Shown: in pieces, positions 1 through 8,690 of the stretch
Layout of the letters: each line of letters opens with the position of its first letter
Numbering within the stretch: position 1 is the first letter of the stretch
NCBI GenBank assembly: GCA_900540475.1
Contig: UQGG01000016.1
Coordinates: 1-64,000 of the forward strand
Direction: 5' to 3'
Source: an uncultured Robinsoniella sp.
Lineage (GTDB): Bacteria > Bacillota > Clostridia > Lachnospirales > Lachnospiraceae
DNA: 64,000 nt
The notes under the pieces: model-generated
Databases searched by the model: none
Seen by the model: only the letters and a program-made list of their open reading frames with translations
Told to the model about the DNA's origin: nothing
Program-made: the position numbers and the translations under genes

Positions 1-265
1 GGAAAGAGAAGGGGGCGGACCAGGACATTGGTTTGGAATGCGTATAGCAGATCTGAGCATTTACTTACCTTGCCGAAGTGCTTTTTGGCGGATAGTATTC
101 GACTGGCTCCCATCGGATACTAAGCGGGCACTGAGTTGCGAAATGCATCAGGATTTCGGAGCGAATGCCCGCGTGCCGCCAAAAAGGGCTTCGGGAAGGT
201 TAGAAAATGCCAGTTCTGCGTTAAGCATTCCAAACCAATGTCCTGGTCCGCCCCCTTCTCTTTCC
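1..265. repeat. Large branched palindromic element (41-bp perfect inverted repeat)
   Basis: Bases 1-41 are the exact reverse complement of 225-265. Further inward, about 68-91 pairs with about 176-200 with a few mismatches. Inside that are a hairpin (arms 93-102 and 113-122, one G-U pair) and a short stem (124-130 with 166-172). Folded as RNA or extruded DNA this is a long stem ending in a multi-branch head. No convincing ORF lies in it; the short ORFs across it look like artefacts. The left arm begins at base 1, so it may continue outside the window. It could be a MITE-like intergenic repeat or a structured RNA; the family is not recognised. Confidence 0.75.
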
Positions 266-515
266 GTACACTACCTCTGCCTACAAAGCGTCTTTATCAG
301 CTAAACCCCAATATAATGCATTTAATAGAACACATATACAGCGTTCGCTGTAGTACTAGAGCGCGTCTGAAAAAATGAAAGATCTGATGAATGATCTGGT
401 GAAAGATCTGTTTCAGTCAACACCAACTGTGTTGCAATTATCCGGCACGAGGTATATAATCAATTGTGTGTATTTGCTAAATTTTTCTAAAATTATACAA
501 GGAGGTAAATGAGTT
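266..515 (+). promoter_or_regulatory. Leader and promoter of the BspA-like protein
   Basis: A sigma-A type promoter is visible: TTGCAA at 432-437, a 17-bp spacer and TATAAT at 455-460. A strong ribosome binding site (AAGGAGGT, about 499-506) precedes the ATG at 516. Upstream lie a 16-bp palindrome (337-352, TACAGCGttCGCTGTA) and two GAAAGATCTG direct copies (about 377-410). No cobalamin riboswitch is present here, unlike the surface genes further right. Confidence 0.65.
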
Positions 516-2837
516 ATGAAGAGATTCAAACAGGGTAAACGAATTTTTAGTATCATTATGGCAGCATCCATTGCGGTTTCATCCAATATGGTGGCGCTTG
601 CAGATGATACCGGAAATACTGCTTTGCCACAATCTGAAATGGTTACAGAAAATAGTGGGAATGGAACGCAGCAATCGGAAAGTGATGATTTTATCACAGA
701 ATCAAAAGTTCTGGAAATCCAGGAACCGGAAACCCAGGTAACGGAGACAACCCAGGCACAAGAGACAGAAATACAAAACGCAGAAATACAAGAGACAGAA
801 ACGCAAAACACAGATACACATGTGACAGAAACACAAACCACAGAACGGGATGAAACGGCACAGGATGCTGGAAATGTTAGTGAAGCCGGTACAAAAAAGG
901 CGGCAGAAGTAAGTTTGTCCGATCAGCAAAAAGCCGATGGGAATCTGAATTTAAGCGAATGGCGATACGAGCAAAATGATAAAACAATCACTCTGAAAAA
1001 ATATATTGGGAAAACGGAAAATCTTGTTATTCCCGGTCAGACAATTATTCAGGGTAAGGAATATGCGGTTAGAATTGCTAAATATGTGGAATTGAAAGCT
1101 TCCCCGTATTTTGATGGAGCATTTAGTGCTAACGCTGCAATAAAAACAATAAGATTTTTAGATGGAGTAAGTTTTGAAGATAACGATATGTCATATGCAT
1201 TCATGGATTGCAATAATTTAGAAAGTGTTTCAGGAATACCGGAGAGTGTAACGAAAATGGAAAACACATTCTGGTTCTGCTTTAAATTAAATAAAATCGA
1301 TAAATTACCGGCAAATCTTAAAGAAATGTCATGGGTATTTAATCATTGTATAGCTCTAGAAGAATCTCCTGAGATACCAAGCGGTGTAACCAGCTTAAGA
1401 GGAAGTTTTGAAGGTTGTGAAAGTTTAAAAAAAGGACTGGAACTTCCGCAAGGGATCACGGATATAAGCAATATTTATGATGGTTGTATTAATTTAACGG
1501 ATGTATCCCGAATACCGGACTCAGTAAGAACGATGAGATGGGCTTTTAAAAATTGTAAGAGCCTTACTAAAATAGAAAATCTACCGGTACAGCTAGTGGA
1601 AATGGGTGATGCATTCAGCGGTTGTGAAAAATTAGTGCAGGTACCAGACATTCCCAGCGGTGTAACTGAGCTGGACAATACATTTAGTAAATGTTATTCT
1701 TTAAAGGAAATGCCAAAGCTTCCTTCTGGTTTGAAAAGTTTGGATAATACATTTTCAGAGTGTACAAGTCTGGTAACGAGTGGTTCTATTCCTGAGGGAG
1801 TTACTGAGATGAATGGAACATTCTATGCTTGTACATCTTTAACGAAGAGTCCAAAATTACCAGAGGGATTGAAATCTGCAGCAAATTTATTTTCTGATTG
1901 CAGTAAATTGGAAGAACCACCTGTAATACCGGATAGTGTCACCAATATGTATGGAACATTTAGAGAGTGCGTATCTCTAAAAAGGGCACCAAAGCTTCCT
2001 TCCAAATTAGAAAATATGGGGAATGCTTTTTCCGGATGTCTGAAGATTACTAAGGCACCTGATATACCTGAGACAGTAGTGAATATGGCCTGGGCATTTA
2101 CCAGCTGCAGCAATTTGACGGGAAGCATGACGATCTATACGCCTTTTGACAAGGACCGCATTAACAATGATGATGAATCGTCACATGGTCCATATACAGG
2201 GTGTTTTGACAGTACCGCGAAAAATAGCACGGGGTTAACCGTAAATTATGGTCCGAAGTGTAAAAAGATCGATAATATCATTAAAGAAGGCGCTTATAAT
2301 AATAAAAAAGTAAAAAAAGGCCAGCTGGTACTTCAGGTGAAATTTAAAGCCAATGGAGGAACTACAGAAAAATCCTATAAAAATGTTTACTATAATAAGA
2401 AATACGGGAAGCTTCCCACACCACGAAGAGCTAAATACAGCTTTAGCGGATGGTATACCAAAAAAAGCGGAGGGACAAGGATTACAACTTCTTCCAGGAT
2501 CACTGCAAAGAAGAATATCTCTCTATATGCTCATTGGAAAAAAGTAACCGTAGGAAAAGTATCTTCTATTTCTCTGAAAAATACGAAATCAAAGAGAATG
2601 ACGGTAAATACAAAAGCAGTATCGGGTGCAAAAGGATATCTGATTACATATGCAAGGAATGCTTCCTTTACCAGAGACAAAAAGTCACTCTTTACCTCTT
2701 ATACGAAAAAGAATGTTAATAAGCTTTTAAAGAATAAAAAATATTATGTCAAAGTCAGGGCATATAAATTGGATTCAACCGGAAAGAAAATCTATGGCAA
2801 ATACAGCAGTGTGAAAAAGATCAAAATTGCGAAGTAA
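516..2837 (+). CDS. Secreted BspA-type leucine-rich-repeat surface protein
   Basis: 773 residues, predicted extracellular. Residues 1-29 form a signal peptide (KR-rich, hydrophobic core, ending near ALAD). Residues about 60-125 are a Thr/Glu/Gln-rich linker with repeated ETQ/ETE units. Residues about 190-545 hold roughly fifteen LRR_5/BspA-type repeats of about 23 residues with the pattern F..C.sL...P.lP..l..m. An InlB/Flg_new-type repeat follows (about 605-675, FSGWYTKKSGG and LYAHWK), then a basic fibronectin-III-like tail (about 680-773). That tail closely resembles the C-terminus of the 27656-31759 protein. No LPXTG signal is seen, so attachment may be through the basic tail. BspA-type proteins often bind host or cell-surface ligands; the ligand here is unknown. 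Start fixed by the strong ribosome binding site. Confidence 0.85.
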   Translation: MKRFKQGKRIFSIIMAASIAVSSNMVALADDTGNTALPQSEMVTENSGNGTQQSESDDFITESKVLEIQEPETQVTETTQAQETEIQNAEIQETETQNTDTHVTETQTTERDETAQDAGNVSEAGTKKAAEVSLSDQQKADGNLNLSEWRYEQNDKTITLKKYIGKTENLVIPGQTIIQGKEYAVRIAKYVELKASPYFDGAFSANAAIKTIRFLDGVSFEDNDMSYAFMDCNNLESVSGIPESVTKMENTFWFCFKLNKIDKLPANLKEMSWVFNHCIALEESPEIPSGVTSLRGSFEGCESLKKGLELPQGITDISNIYDGCINLTDVSRIPDSVRTMRWAFKNCKSLTKIENLPVQLVEMGDAFSGCEKLVQVPDIPSGVTELDNTFSKCYSLKEMPKLPSGLKSLDNTFSECTSLVTSGSIPEGVTEMNGTFYACTSLTKSPKLPEGLKSAANLFSDCSKLEEPPVIPDSVTNMYGTFRECVSLKRAPKLPSKLENMGNAFSGCLKITKAPDIPETVVNMAWAFTSCSNLTGSMTIYTPFDKDRINNDDESSHGPYTGCFDSTAKNSTGLTVNYGPKCKKIDNIIKEGAYNNKKVKKGQLVLQVKFKANGGTTEKSYKNVYYNKKYGKLPTPRRAKYSFSGWYTKKSGGTRITTSSRITAKKNISLYAHWKKVTVGKVSSISLKNTKSKRMTVNTKAVSGAKGYLITYARNASFTRDKKSLFTSYTKKNVNKLLKNKKYYVKVRAYKLDSTGKKIYGKYSSVKKIKIAK

Positions 2838-2863
2838 ACCGACTGCCATCAGTAAATGTCCAG

Positions 2864-2897
2864 CCCCGCCGAGCCGCCTAAGCTCGGCGGGGTTTTT
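2864..2897 (+). terminator. Rho-independent terminator after the BspA-like gene
   Basis: Perfect 11-bp GC-rich stem (2864-2874 with 2882-2892), 7-base loop, then five T. Confidence 0.93.
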
Positions 2898-3143
2898 AGT
2901 GTGGCGGGTATGCAAGACATTGTGAGCACTCAGTCATTGCAGATCATAATTTTCATCGATCACGATAGATTTATGGCAATGGTAGAATTTCTGTAAGAAA
3001 ATTATAAGATATTCTGCATTGCATTTTTATACAACCGTGCTATACTAATTAAGACAGAGAACTTAGTTGTTCATAGAGTTGAAATATTTTCCATTTAAAG
3101 ACTTTATGGACCAAGGATAATTCCAAAGGGGGAGTCATCACAA
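2898..3143 (+). promoter_or_regulatory. Intergenic region with promoter for the HD-domain gene
   Basis: TTGCAT (3019-3024), 16-bp spacer and TATACT (3041-3046) preceded by TG (extended -10). The ribosome binding site AAAGGGGGAG (about 3125-3134) lies upstream of ATG 3144. Nothing else is recognised here. Confidence 0.55.
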
Positions 3144-3638
3144 ATGGCAGCCGAAAAGAGAATGGATCCAAAAGATGAGCAGCAGTTTTTGGATCTTATT
3201 AAAGAAATAGTAGAACATCCAAAGTACACAAAGTTAAAAGAATATATACAGCATGGTGAAACAACCGTTTATGAGCACAGTCTGGCAGTGGCATATTTAA
3301 GTTACTGGATCGCACTGAAATATGGCTGGCAGGTTCAAATGAAGGAACTGGTTCGAGGGGCACTTCTTCATGATTACTTTTTATATGACTGGCATGAGAA
3401 GAGCACCGACCATCGCTTTCATGGGTTTACACATCCAGGCAGGGCGCTGAGAAATGCCTGCGCGGAATTTGATCTGTCACAGATTGAAAAAGATGTGATC
3501 AGAAAACATATGTTTCCACTTACACCAATTCCGCCGCGATATCGTGAGACGGCTATTGTGTGCATGGCGGATAAGATCTGTTCCGTATATGAAACCTTCC
3601 ATATGACGCTTTTCGGAGAATTGTATCCGGTATCTTAG
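3144..3638 (+). CDS. HD-domain phosphohydrolase family protein
   Basis: 164 residues, cytoplasmic, no signal or membrane segment. The HD-superfamily metal ligands are visible: His45 (YEHSLAVA), the His76-Asp77 pair (LLHDYFLYDWHE), further His at about 93-97, and Asp143 (MADKICS). This matches small HD proteins of uncertain substrate; nucleotide or phosphate-ester hydrolysis is typical of the superfamily. It is a single-gene unit with its own promoter and a terminator at 3668-3711. Nothing in the sequence identifies the substrate. Confidence 0.88.
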   Translation: MAAEKRMDPKDEQQFLDLIKEIVEHPKYTKLKEYIQHGETTVYEHSLAVAYLSYWIALKYGWQVQMKELVRGALLHDYFLYDWHEKSTDHRFHGFTHPGRALRNACAEFDLSQIEKDVIRKHMFPLTPIPPRYRETAIVCMADKICSVYETFHMTLFGELYPVS

Positions 3639-3667
3639 TAAGGAAAATCTCCCCAGGCGTTCTTAAA

Positions 3668-3711
3668 ATATAGGCAGTAAGCTTCCTTTGGAGGCTGCTG
3701 CCTATATTTTT
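3668..3711. terminator. Terminator between convergent genes
   Basis: ATATAGGCAG (3668-3677) pairs with CTGCCTATAT (3697-3706), with an inner TTCC/GGAG stem, followed by five T. It sits after the HD gene and before the end of the minus-strand permease operon, so it may serve both strands. Confidence 0.7.
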
Positions 3712-3756
3712 ATGGACTGATTTATCTGAAAAAATTCTTCCGTCAGCTTAATTTCA

Positions 3757-4698
3757 TCATACAAATGGATAAACATATCCCTCTACCGGATCTGTGGGCG
3801 TAATCTTTGTAACATGGATCTGAGGTTCTTTCAAAGTTATATCGTTGTACTGATATTCACCTATGGAAAGGGTTCCTTCGACGGTAACCCAGGACTCGTT
3901 GTCAAGTTCAGAGGCCTTGTCATAGATACAACGGAGACCTGTGGGGGATACGTCAGCAATACAGCATGTCATGGCAAGTCGTGAAACTGTAAATTCATTT
4001 TCTTTTGGAATTTTAAAATCATTCATAACGTAGCCTGTTATTACGACAGTATATCCTTCATACTGTACGCCGTTGGAGTCCATCTCGGCAAGCCATAATG
4101 CGAAATCTTCATTTGAGACTGTGATTCTTTTATTCTGTACATCCAGCCCTGGCAGGCTTGAGGAATCCTCAGCCGCGGATGAGTTCTGAGAGTCCAGCGC
4201 TCCGGAATCCTTGTTGCTCAGATCCTCAGTAGTGGATATCCCCTGAGAGTCCAGCGCTCCGGAATCCTTGTTGCTCAAATCTTCTATTCCAGATTTGTCC
4301 CTGGTTTCCTGTGCTCCTGTGCCCCCGATGCTTAATGCCCCGGAAAAAGGCTTAGCCTCTATGACCGTGGCCATACTGCTTCCACGGCTGAAATTTTCTG
4401 TAACATCCGAAATTTCCAGGGGCGAGTGGGGAAGAAAGAGCATTATAACGGGGACTGCCAAAACAAGGCAATGCATGGACCGTATCTTATATTGGGGCTG
4501 AAACAGACGCAGCGTTCCCGTGAGTGCCCATATTCCCATTACAATTGCTGAAAAATAAAGATAGGGTTTCATTCTGGGCGTTACATAGGAGAGATATTTT
4601 TCACTGCGGATCAAATAGACCAGTAGTCCGGCAAAAAATCCGCAGCACAGGGATTCCAGTAATACCTGTGGATTGAAGGCTCTTATCCTTATCTGCAT
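3757..4698 (-). CDS. TIGR03943/DUF1980 family partner of the permease
   Basis: 313 residues. N-terminal membrane segments lie at about 10-30, 45-65 and 75-92. A low-complexity linker (about 140-180) contains two copies of DLSNKDSGALDSQ, and a soluble C-terminal DUF1980-like domain (about 188-313) begins VQNKRITVSNEDF. This family is nearly always paired with a DUF318-type permease, as here: the permease gene ends one base upstream. It is the last gene of a three-gene minus-strand operon. The linker repeat is a recent 57-bp tandem duplication (about 4188-4281). The transported substrate is not established; a metal or metal complex is suggested by the GTPase neighbours. Confidence 0.8.
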   Translation of the reverse strand: MQIRIRAFNPQVLLESLCCGFFAGLLVYLIRSEKYLSYVTPRMKPYLYFSAIVMGIWALTGTLRLFQPQYKIRSMHCLVLAVPVIMLFLPHSPLEISDVTENFSRGSSMATVIEAKPFSGALSIGGTGAQETRDKSGIEDLSNKDSGALDSQGISTTEDLSNKDSGALDSQNSSAAEDSSSLPGLDVQNKRITVSNEDFALWLAEMDSNGVQYEGYTVVITGYVMNDFKIPKENEFTVSRLAMTCCIADVSPTGLRCIYDKASELDNESWVTVEGTLSIGEYQYNDITLKEPQIHVTKITPTDPVEGYVYPFV

Positions 4699-6285
4699 CT
4701 ATATCCCTCCTATCTGATAAAATAAGAACACGACAGCAAAACAAATGAAAAATGACGTGAACAGCAAACGAATGATAAAACGTTTCGAAAATCCGGAGGA
4801 AAGCATCAACAGATTTTTAATATCCATCATGGGACCAAAGATAAGGAATCCCATAATCGCCATCATTGGAAACTGGGCGGAAAAACTCCGTGCCACAATT
4901 GCATCTGAGGAGGAACACAGGGAAAGGACAAATGCCATAATCATCATGATGATCGTAGATACAGCATCCCCTGCTTTGTTCTGGGTATTTACAAGCATAC
5001 TGGTTCCCAGCCCCTGAAAAACAGAAGCAACAAAAGAGCCAAGTATCAGATATTTTCCCACATCAAAAAATTCTGCCTGTGCATGACGCAGAAACAATTC
5101 AATTTTGGCACGGGGGCCGGATATGGAACTGATTCCCTGATAGCATCCGCAGCTGCACATGACACCATCAAATCTTCCGTTTGGCAAGTCCTGTTTTTTG
5201 GAATGAAACACTGCAAAGCTAAGTCCGATCACTACCGCTGCAAAACCTCCCAGCCCGATACGTCCCGCAACAACTGCCAGATTCCCACCAAATGCATAAT
5301 AGGTGGACAAAATAACTACGGGATTTATCACCGGTGCAGCCAGCATAAATGTAACGGCGGCGGGCAGAGGAACGCCCTTTCGCACCAGGCTTCTGAAAAT
5401 GGGAATGGAAGCACAGTCACATACCGGCAGGCAAAATCCTCCAACTACAGCAGCCAGCATTCCTCCGGCGAGTGACTTTGGAAAATGCTTTTCAATCCAG
5501 GATCTGGGAACAAAGATCTGGATAATGGAGGATAGAAGCACACCCAGCAGCAGGAAAGGAATTGCCTGGAGTATAATGCCCAGAAATACATTTATGATAG
5601 TATTGGCAGAGAAAGAAAGCTGATCGAGGACCGGTTTCGTCAAAAAATACGCGGCAGTCAGAAAAAGCAATGATCTAAAAAAAGAGTAGACCGGTGAAGG
5701 CTTTTTCTCCATAACCCACTTATATAAGTTAATGGGACAGGTATCTTTCAGTTTATATACAGGTACACCGGGATTGATATTTTTGATCATATGGCGCATC
5801 CGCTGGTACGTTCCCGTACCGGAGTTTTTCTGTGAAATGCGCAGGATAATAGCGTCACTGTTTGCAATCTGTTCTGGCAGAGAGGTTCCGGTTCTGCCCA
5901 GGATTTCTTCCAAACCAGAGACATCAGCAACATGGATCACTTTTTGTATTCTTAAGCTGCGCAGCAAAGTGCTCTGGAAAAAATCCTGTAGAAGAGAAAA
6001 GGGTGTTACGCCATTCCATTCAATCCATACTTCATCCGGCGCCTGTTCTTTTACACATCTGTAAATTGCCCGTATCATCTGATCAGGCTGTCCTTCCAAT
6101 TCCTTTTTTGAGAAACATTTGCAGATACAATAATCATTAGTACCCTGAAATTCTTCTTCACCGGATTCAAACTGCAGCAGTAAAGTCTTAATTTTACTCC
6201 GGTCATACCTGTTCAGCATGGCATTTAGAAAAGTGGTTTTACCGGCATATAAAAAACCGGTTACCACATATACAGGTATCGTCAT
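4699..6285 (-). CDS. CobW-like GTPase domain fused to DUF318-type permease
   Basis: 528 residues. Residues 1-190 resemble a COG0523/CobW P-loop GTPase: Walker A GFLYAGKTT at 10-18 and a CxCxC cluster (Cys53, 55, 57) where the family has CxCC. Residues about 200-528 form a polytopic permease of the DUF318/ArsP-like type with the Cys-rich membrane motif FCLPVCDCASIP (Cys285, 289, 291), the conserved AAPVINPVVI segment and a cytoplasmic CxCxC (377-381). The COG0523 protein and permease are usually separate, so the fusion is unusual. Its gene starts 3 bases after the stop of the stand-alone CobW gene and abuts the DUF1980 gene, so one transcript is expected. Likely role: metal-linked membrane transport; substrate unknown. 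Confidence 0.8.
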   Translation of the reverse strand: MTIPVYVVTGFLYAGKTTFLNAMLNRYDRSKIKTLLLQFESGEEEFQGTNDYCICKCFSKKELEGQPDQMIRAIYRCVKEQAPDEVWIEWNGVTPFSLLQDFFQSTLLRSLRIQKVIHVADVSGLEEILGRTGTSLPEQIANSDAIILRISQKNSGTGTYQRMRHMIKNINPGVPVYKLKDTCPINLYKWVMEKKPSPVYSFFRSLLFLTAAYFLTKPVLDQLSFSANTIINVFLGIILQAIPFLLLGVLLSSIIQIFVPRSWIEKHFPKSLAGGMLAAVVGGFCLPVCDCASIPIFRSLVRKGVPLPAAVTFMLAAPVINPVVILSTYYAFGGNLAVVAGRIGLGGFAAVVIGLSFAVFHSKKQDLPNGRFDGVMCSCGCYQGISSISGPRAKIELFLRHAQAEFFDVGKYLILGSFVASVFQGLGTSMLVNTQNKAGDAVSTIIMMIMAFVLSLCSSSDAIVARSFSAQFPMMAIMGFLIFGPMMDIKNLLMLSSGFSKRFIIRLLFTSFFICFAVVFLFYQIGGI

Positions 6286-6288
6286 GGT

Positions 6289-7302
6289 CTAATTTCCATT
6301 GAACAGACCGGCTAATTCCTGTTGGTTTAGCCCCTGTCCAATAATACAAATCATGCTGCCGCCAGACGAACATTCCTTCAGCTGTACACTGCCAGGTACA
6401 TACTGAACATTGAGATAGCCTCCTGCAGTACGGACAATTCCTTTGGCGCGCAGAACAGTTCCGGCTGCCCTTTTCTCCATCTGCCATATCCGCCGCTGCA
6501 AATCGGATGTATTGAATACTCTGGTGGTATGTATCGTCACCGTATCAAAAACATCTTCTGCCATATGGTGGCTGGCGCAGCAGCAGGAGACTTGTCCGTT
6601 TTCATCTGTATGGCAGTTGTCACTGTGCGGGGATTCAGGTATGCATTTTTGTTCAGAAGCGTGGCTGCATTGGCATTTTCCCGGATTATCCGGCTCCGAT
6701 TTTTTGAATTTATTGTTTAGTTCCAGTTCCAGAATCCGGGAGGTATTGAGTGTCTTCCATGAATCAGACAGGATTATGGCATGTGGATTTAAACTGCTTA
6801 CAAGCCGTTGCGCACTTCTGACTTTGCCTGGAAAATTTTCCGTTCGGCTAAGCAGAATCGTGTCAGCATTCGTGATCTGATCCTCAAAGAACTCTCCAAA
6901 ATTTTCGAGATAGATTGCACAACGCTTCACATCAGCAACCGTTATAGTTTTTTTGATTTTCGCAAGAGAACAGATCTTGGGGCTTGTGCAAACTTTGGTA
7001 ATATCAGATAATTTTCCCACGCCGGATGGTTCGATCAGGATTATATCCGGGTGAAACTGTATCAGAAGATCTTGCATTGCTTTTGCGAAATCCCCCGACA
7101 AACTACAGCAAATGCAGCCGGCATTCATCTCTTTTACCTGGATATTCCCATCGTCCAGCAGCGCTGCATCCACACTGATATCTCCGAAATCATTTTCAAT
7201 CAATACAACCTGTTTATCATGGAGTTCCTCTTTTAACATTTTTTGAATCAATGTGGTTTTCCCGGCGCCTAAAAATCCTGAAATAATATATATATCAGTC
7301 AT
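6289..7302 (-). CDS. COG0523/CobW-family metallochaperone GTPase
   Basis: 337 residues, cytoplasmic. Walker A is GFLGAGKTT at 9-17, the family metal-binding GCICC lies at 62-66, and EPSG at 91-94 acts as the Walker B region. A His/Cys-rich insert (about 210-246: CQCSH, HSDNCHTD, CCCASHH) and a CobW_C domain (about 254-337) follow. COG0523 proteins deliver or sort Zn, Co or Fe; CobW itself was named from cobalamin synthesis, but no cobalamin synthesis genes are present here. First gene of the minus-strand operon with the fused permease and DUF1980 protein. The start has an AGGAGGAG-type site just upstream (complement of about 7308-7315). Confidence 0.9.
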   Translation of the reverse strand: MTDIYIISGFLGAGKTTLIQKMLKEELHDKQVVLIENDFGDISVDAALLDDGNIQVKEMNAGCICCSLSGDFAKAMQDLLIQFHPDIILIEPSGVGKLSDITKVCTSPKICSLAKIKKTITVADVKRCAIYLENFGEFFEDQITNADTILLSRTENFPGKVRSAQRLVSSLNPHAIILSDSWKTLNTSRILELELNNKFKKSEPDNPGKCQCSHASEQKCIPESPHSDNCHTDENGQVSCCCASHHMAEDVFDTVTIHTTRVFNTSDLQRRIWQMEKRAAGTVLRAKGIVRTAGGYLNVQYVPGSVQLKECSSGGSMICIIGQGLNQQELAGLFNGN

Positions 7303-7554
7303 CGTTCTCCTCCTTTTCCAGTTCCTTCATTACTTAAAGTCCACCTTTTATCATATATATTACCAGAGGAATTTAATTATTCATGGATGTTTAAAACGAC
7401 TGGATCAGCTATTTCTATTTCATGACATGAAATTGTCTTTTTAATACATGGTTGACAATATTCCCGCGCATCTAAGTTATAATATTTATCCCGGACATAA
7501 GGTTTAAGCCGTCAGTTCTGGTAAGGAAAAGAGAATACATCAGGAGGAAAGAAA
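7303..7554. promoter_or_regulatory. Divergent intergenic region with palindrome
   Basis: It separates the minus-strand CobW operon from the plus-strand repeat protein. A palindrome with 8-bp arms (7417-7433, ATTTCATGaCATGAAAT) could be an operator. TTGACA at 7452-7457 and TATAAT at 7478-7483 are separated by 20 bp, longer than usual, so the promoter assignment is weak. AGGAGGAAAG lies before ATG 7555. No clear Zur or Fur box was recognised. Confidence 0.4.
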
Positions 7555-8241
7555 ATGGATGAGTATGAAAGAAGTGTAGATCCGTATGGAAACAGTGTAG
7601 ACCCATATGGAAACAGTGTAGATCCGTATGAAAGAAGTGTAGATACGCATGAAAGAAGTAAGAATCCGTATCAAAGAAATGTGGATACCAATGAAAAAAG
7701 TATGGATACTTATGAACGAAGTATGGATGCATTTGAAAGAAGTACGGATACCTATGCAGGAGATGCCAGCACGCTCTATGGAAATCAGCGGATACAGCAG
7801 GTAGAAGAAAAAAAGGAAAATATCATTGCCGGTATCGTAGGGGCGTTCCTGGGAACGCTTATTGGTTTGTTATGTATCGTTGTAGTTGACCAGCTTGGAT
7901 ATATGGCGTCTATCTCAGGAGTAGTGATGGGTGTTTGTGCTATTAAAGGATATCAGCTGCTAGCCGGGAAGATGAGCCTGAAAGGAATTGTCATTTCATC
8001 AGTTTTTATGATCTGTGTAGTTTACGTAAGCCAACAGCTCAGCTGGGCAATTGATGCGGCTGATGTACTAAATATAGATGTTTTCAGTGCTTTTCGTCTG
8101 ATTCCCGAGATGATCAGACAGGGAGCCATAGACGGAGGGATTTATATGAAAGATCTCTTTATGCTGTATGCATTTACCGCATTAGGTGCGGTTCCAACCA
8201 TATGGAATACCATTAAGACCGTTACAAATAGAAGTGTTTGA
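7555..8241 (+). CDS. Membrane protein with N-terminal octapeptide-like repeats
   Basis: 228 residues, function not recognised. Residues 1-68 are about eight degenerate 8-residue repeats of the type YERSVDPY/YGNSVDPY, hydrophilic and charged, encoded by 24-bp DNA repeats. Residues about 84-225 contain four predicted membrane segments (near 84-103, 108-125, 138-156, 198-215). There is no signal peptide, so the repeat tail probably faces the cytoplasm. It is divergent from the CobW operon and followed by a probable terminator. Tyr and Ser spacing in the tail could allow modification or partner binding, but this is speculation. Confidence 0.8.
   Translation: MDEYERSVDPYGNSVDPYGNSVDPYERSVDTHERSKNPYQRNVDTNEKSMDTYERSMDAFERSTDTYAGDASTLYGNQRIQQVEEKKENIIAGIVGAFLGTLIGLLCIVVVDQLGYMASISGVVMGVCAIKGYQLLAGKMSLKGIVISSVFMICVVYVSQQLSWAIDAADVLNIDVFSAFRLIPEMIRQGAIDGGIYMKDLFMLYAFTALGAVPTIWNTIKTVTNRSV
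7564..7755 (+). repeat. 24-bp coding tandem repeats
   Basis: About eight degenerate copies of a 24-bp unit (agtgtagatccgtatgRaaR type). The first three or four are nearly identical and later ones diverge. They encode the SVDPYGN/YERS repeats of the membrane protein. Confidence 0.8.
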
Positions 8242-8690
8242 TAAATTTCAAAAGATTTCCCCTGGCTGAATTTTGTGACGGAGGCTTGCTGCTTCCACTG
8301 GCTTAAATTTCAGCGTGGTAAAATAAAAATATCTTTTTGCGGGTACATTTGATTTGTGCTTGTTCCGCAGGAGGATATTTTTTTGCGTATTTTCCTGATA
8401 GGTGATGACGGGAAGTAAAATCTCCTGAGTAGTTTAACAATTGTGCAAAACTAATAATTTTAAACCCAGAATTTCAGCAAATATTTAATTTGGCATCCAC
8501 TTTAGGTCAAATTCATAGAAAAACCGGCTCAGTCAAAAATTATAACCTGATTTTATCAGAAAAATTTTGGATATGGCATTATGTACAAGTATTTTACAAA
8601 AATATTCATAAAACCAGTGATATTGACAAAAGACAGGAAACGTTATATTATGATATCACGATGTCATGACATAGTAACAAGGAGGAAGAA
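8242..8690 (+). promoter_or_regulatory. Intergenic region: probable terminator, promoter and palindrome
   Basis: 8326-8384 can form a broken hairpin (AATATC with GATATT, GCGG with CCGC) ending in seven T, probably ending the previous gene. The promoter for the sugar operon is clear: TTGACA 8623-8628, 17 bp, TATTAT 8646-8651. Just downstream, 8661-8672 is a perfect 12-bp palindrome (ATGTCATGACAT), placed like a repressor operator; the GntR protein encoded at 13433 is the obvious candidate. GGAGGAAG precedes ATG 8691. Bases 8390-8610 show nothing recognisable. Confidence 0.6.

Noticed and set aside
1..265. Retron msr-msd RNA
   Set aside because: The long terminal pairing and hairpins recall one, but no reverse transcriptase gene is present downstream in the window.
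413..929. Minus-strand ORFs rich in Val/Ser/Cys repeats
   Set aside because: They are the complement of the Thr/Glu repeat region of the 516-2837 gene and have no ribosome site.
6289..7302. CobW as a cobalamin biosynthesis enzyme
   Set aside because: No other corrin synthesis gene is present; the COG0523 family has broader metal roles and this gene is tied to a permease operon.
7564..7755. CRISPR-like or regulatory repeat array
   Set aside because: The repeats keep the reading frame of a protein with a good start and membrane domain.
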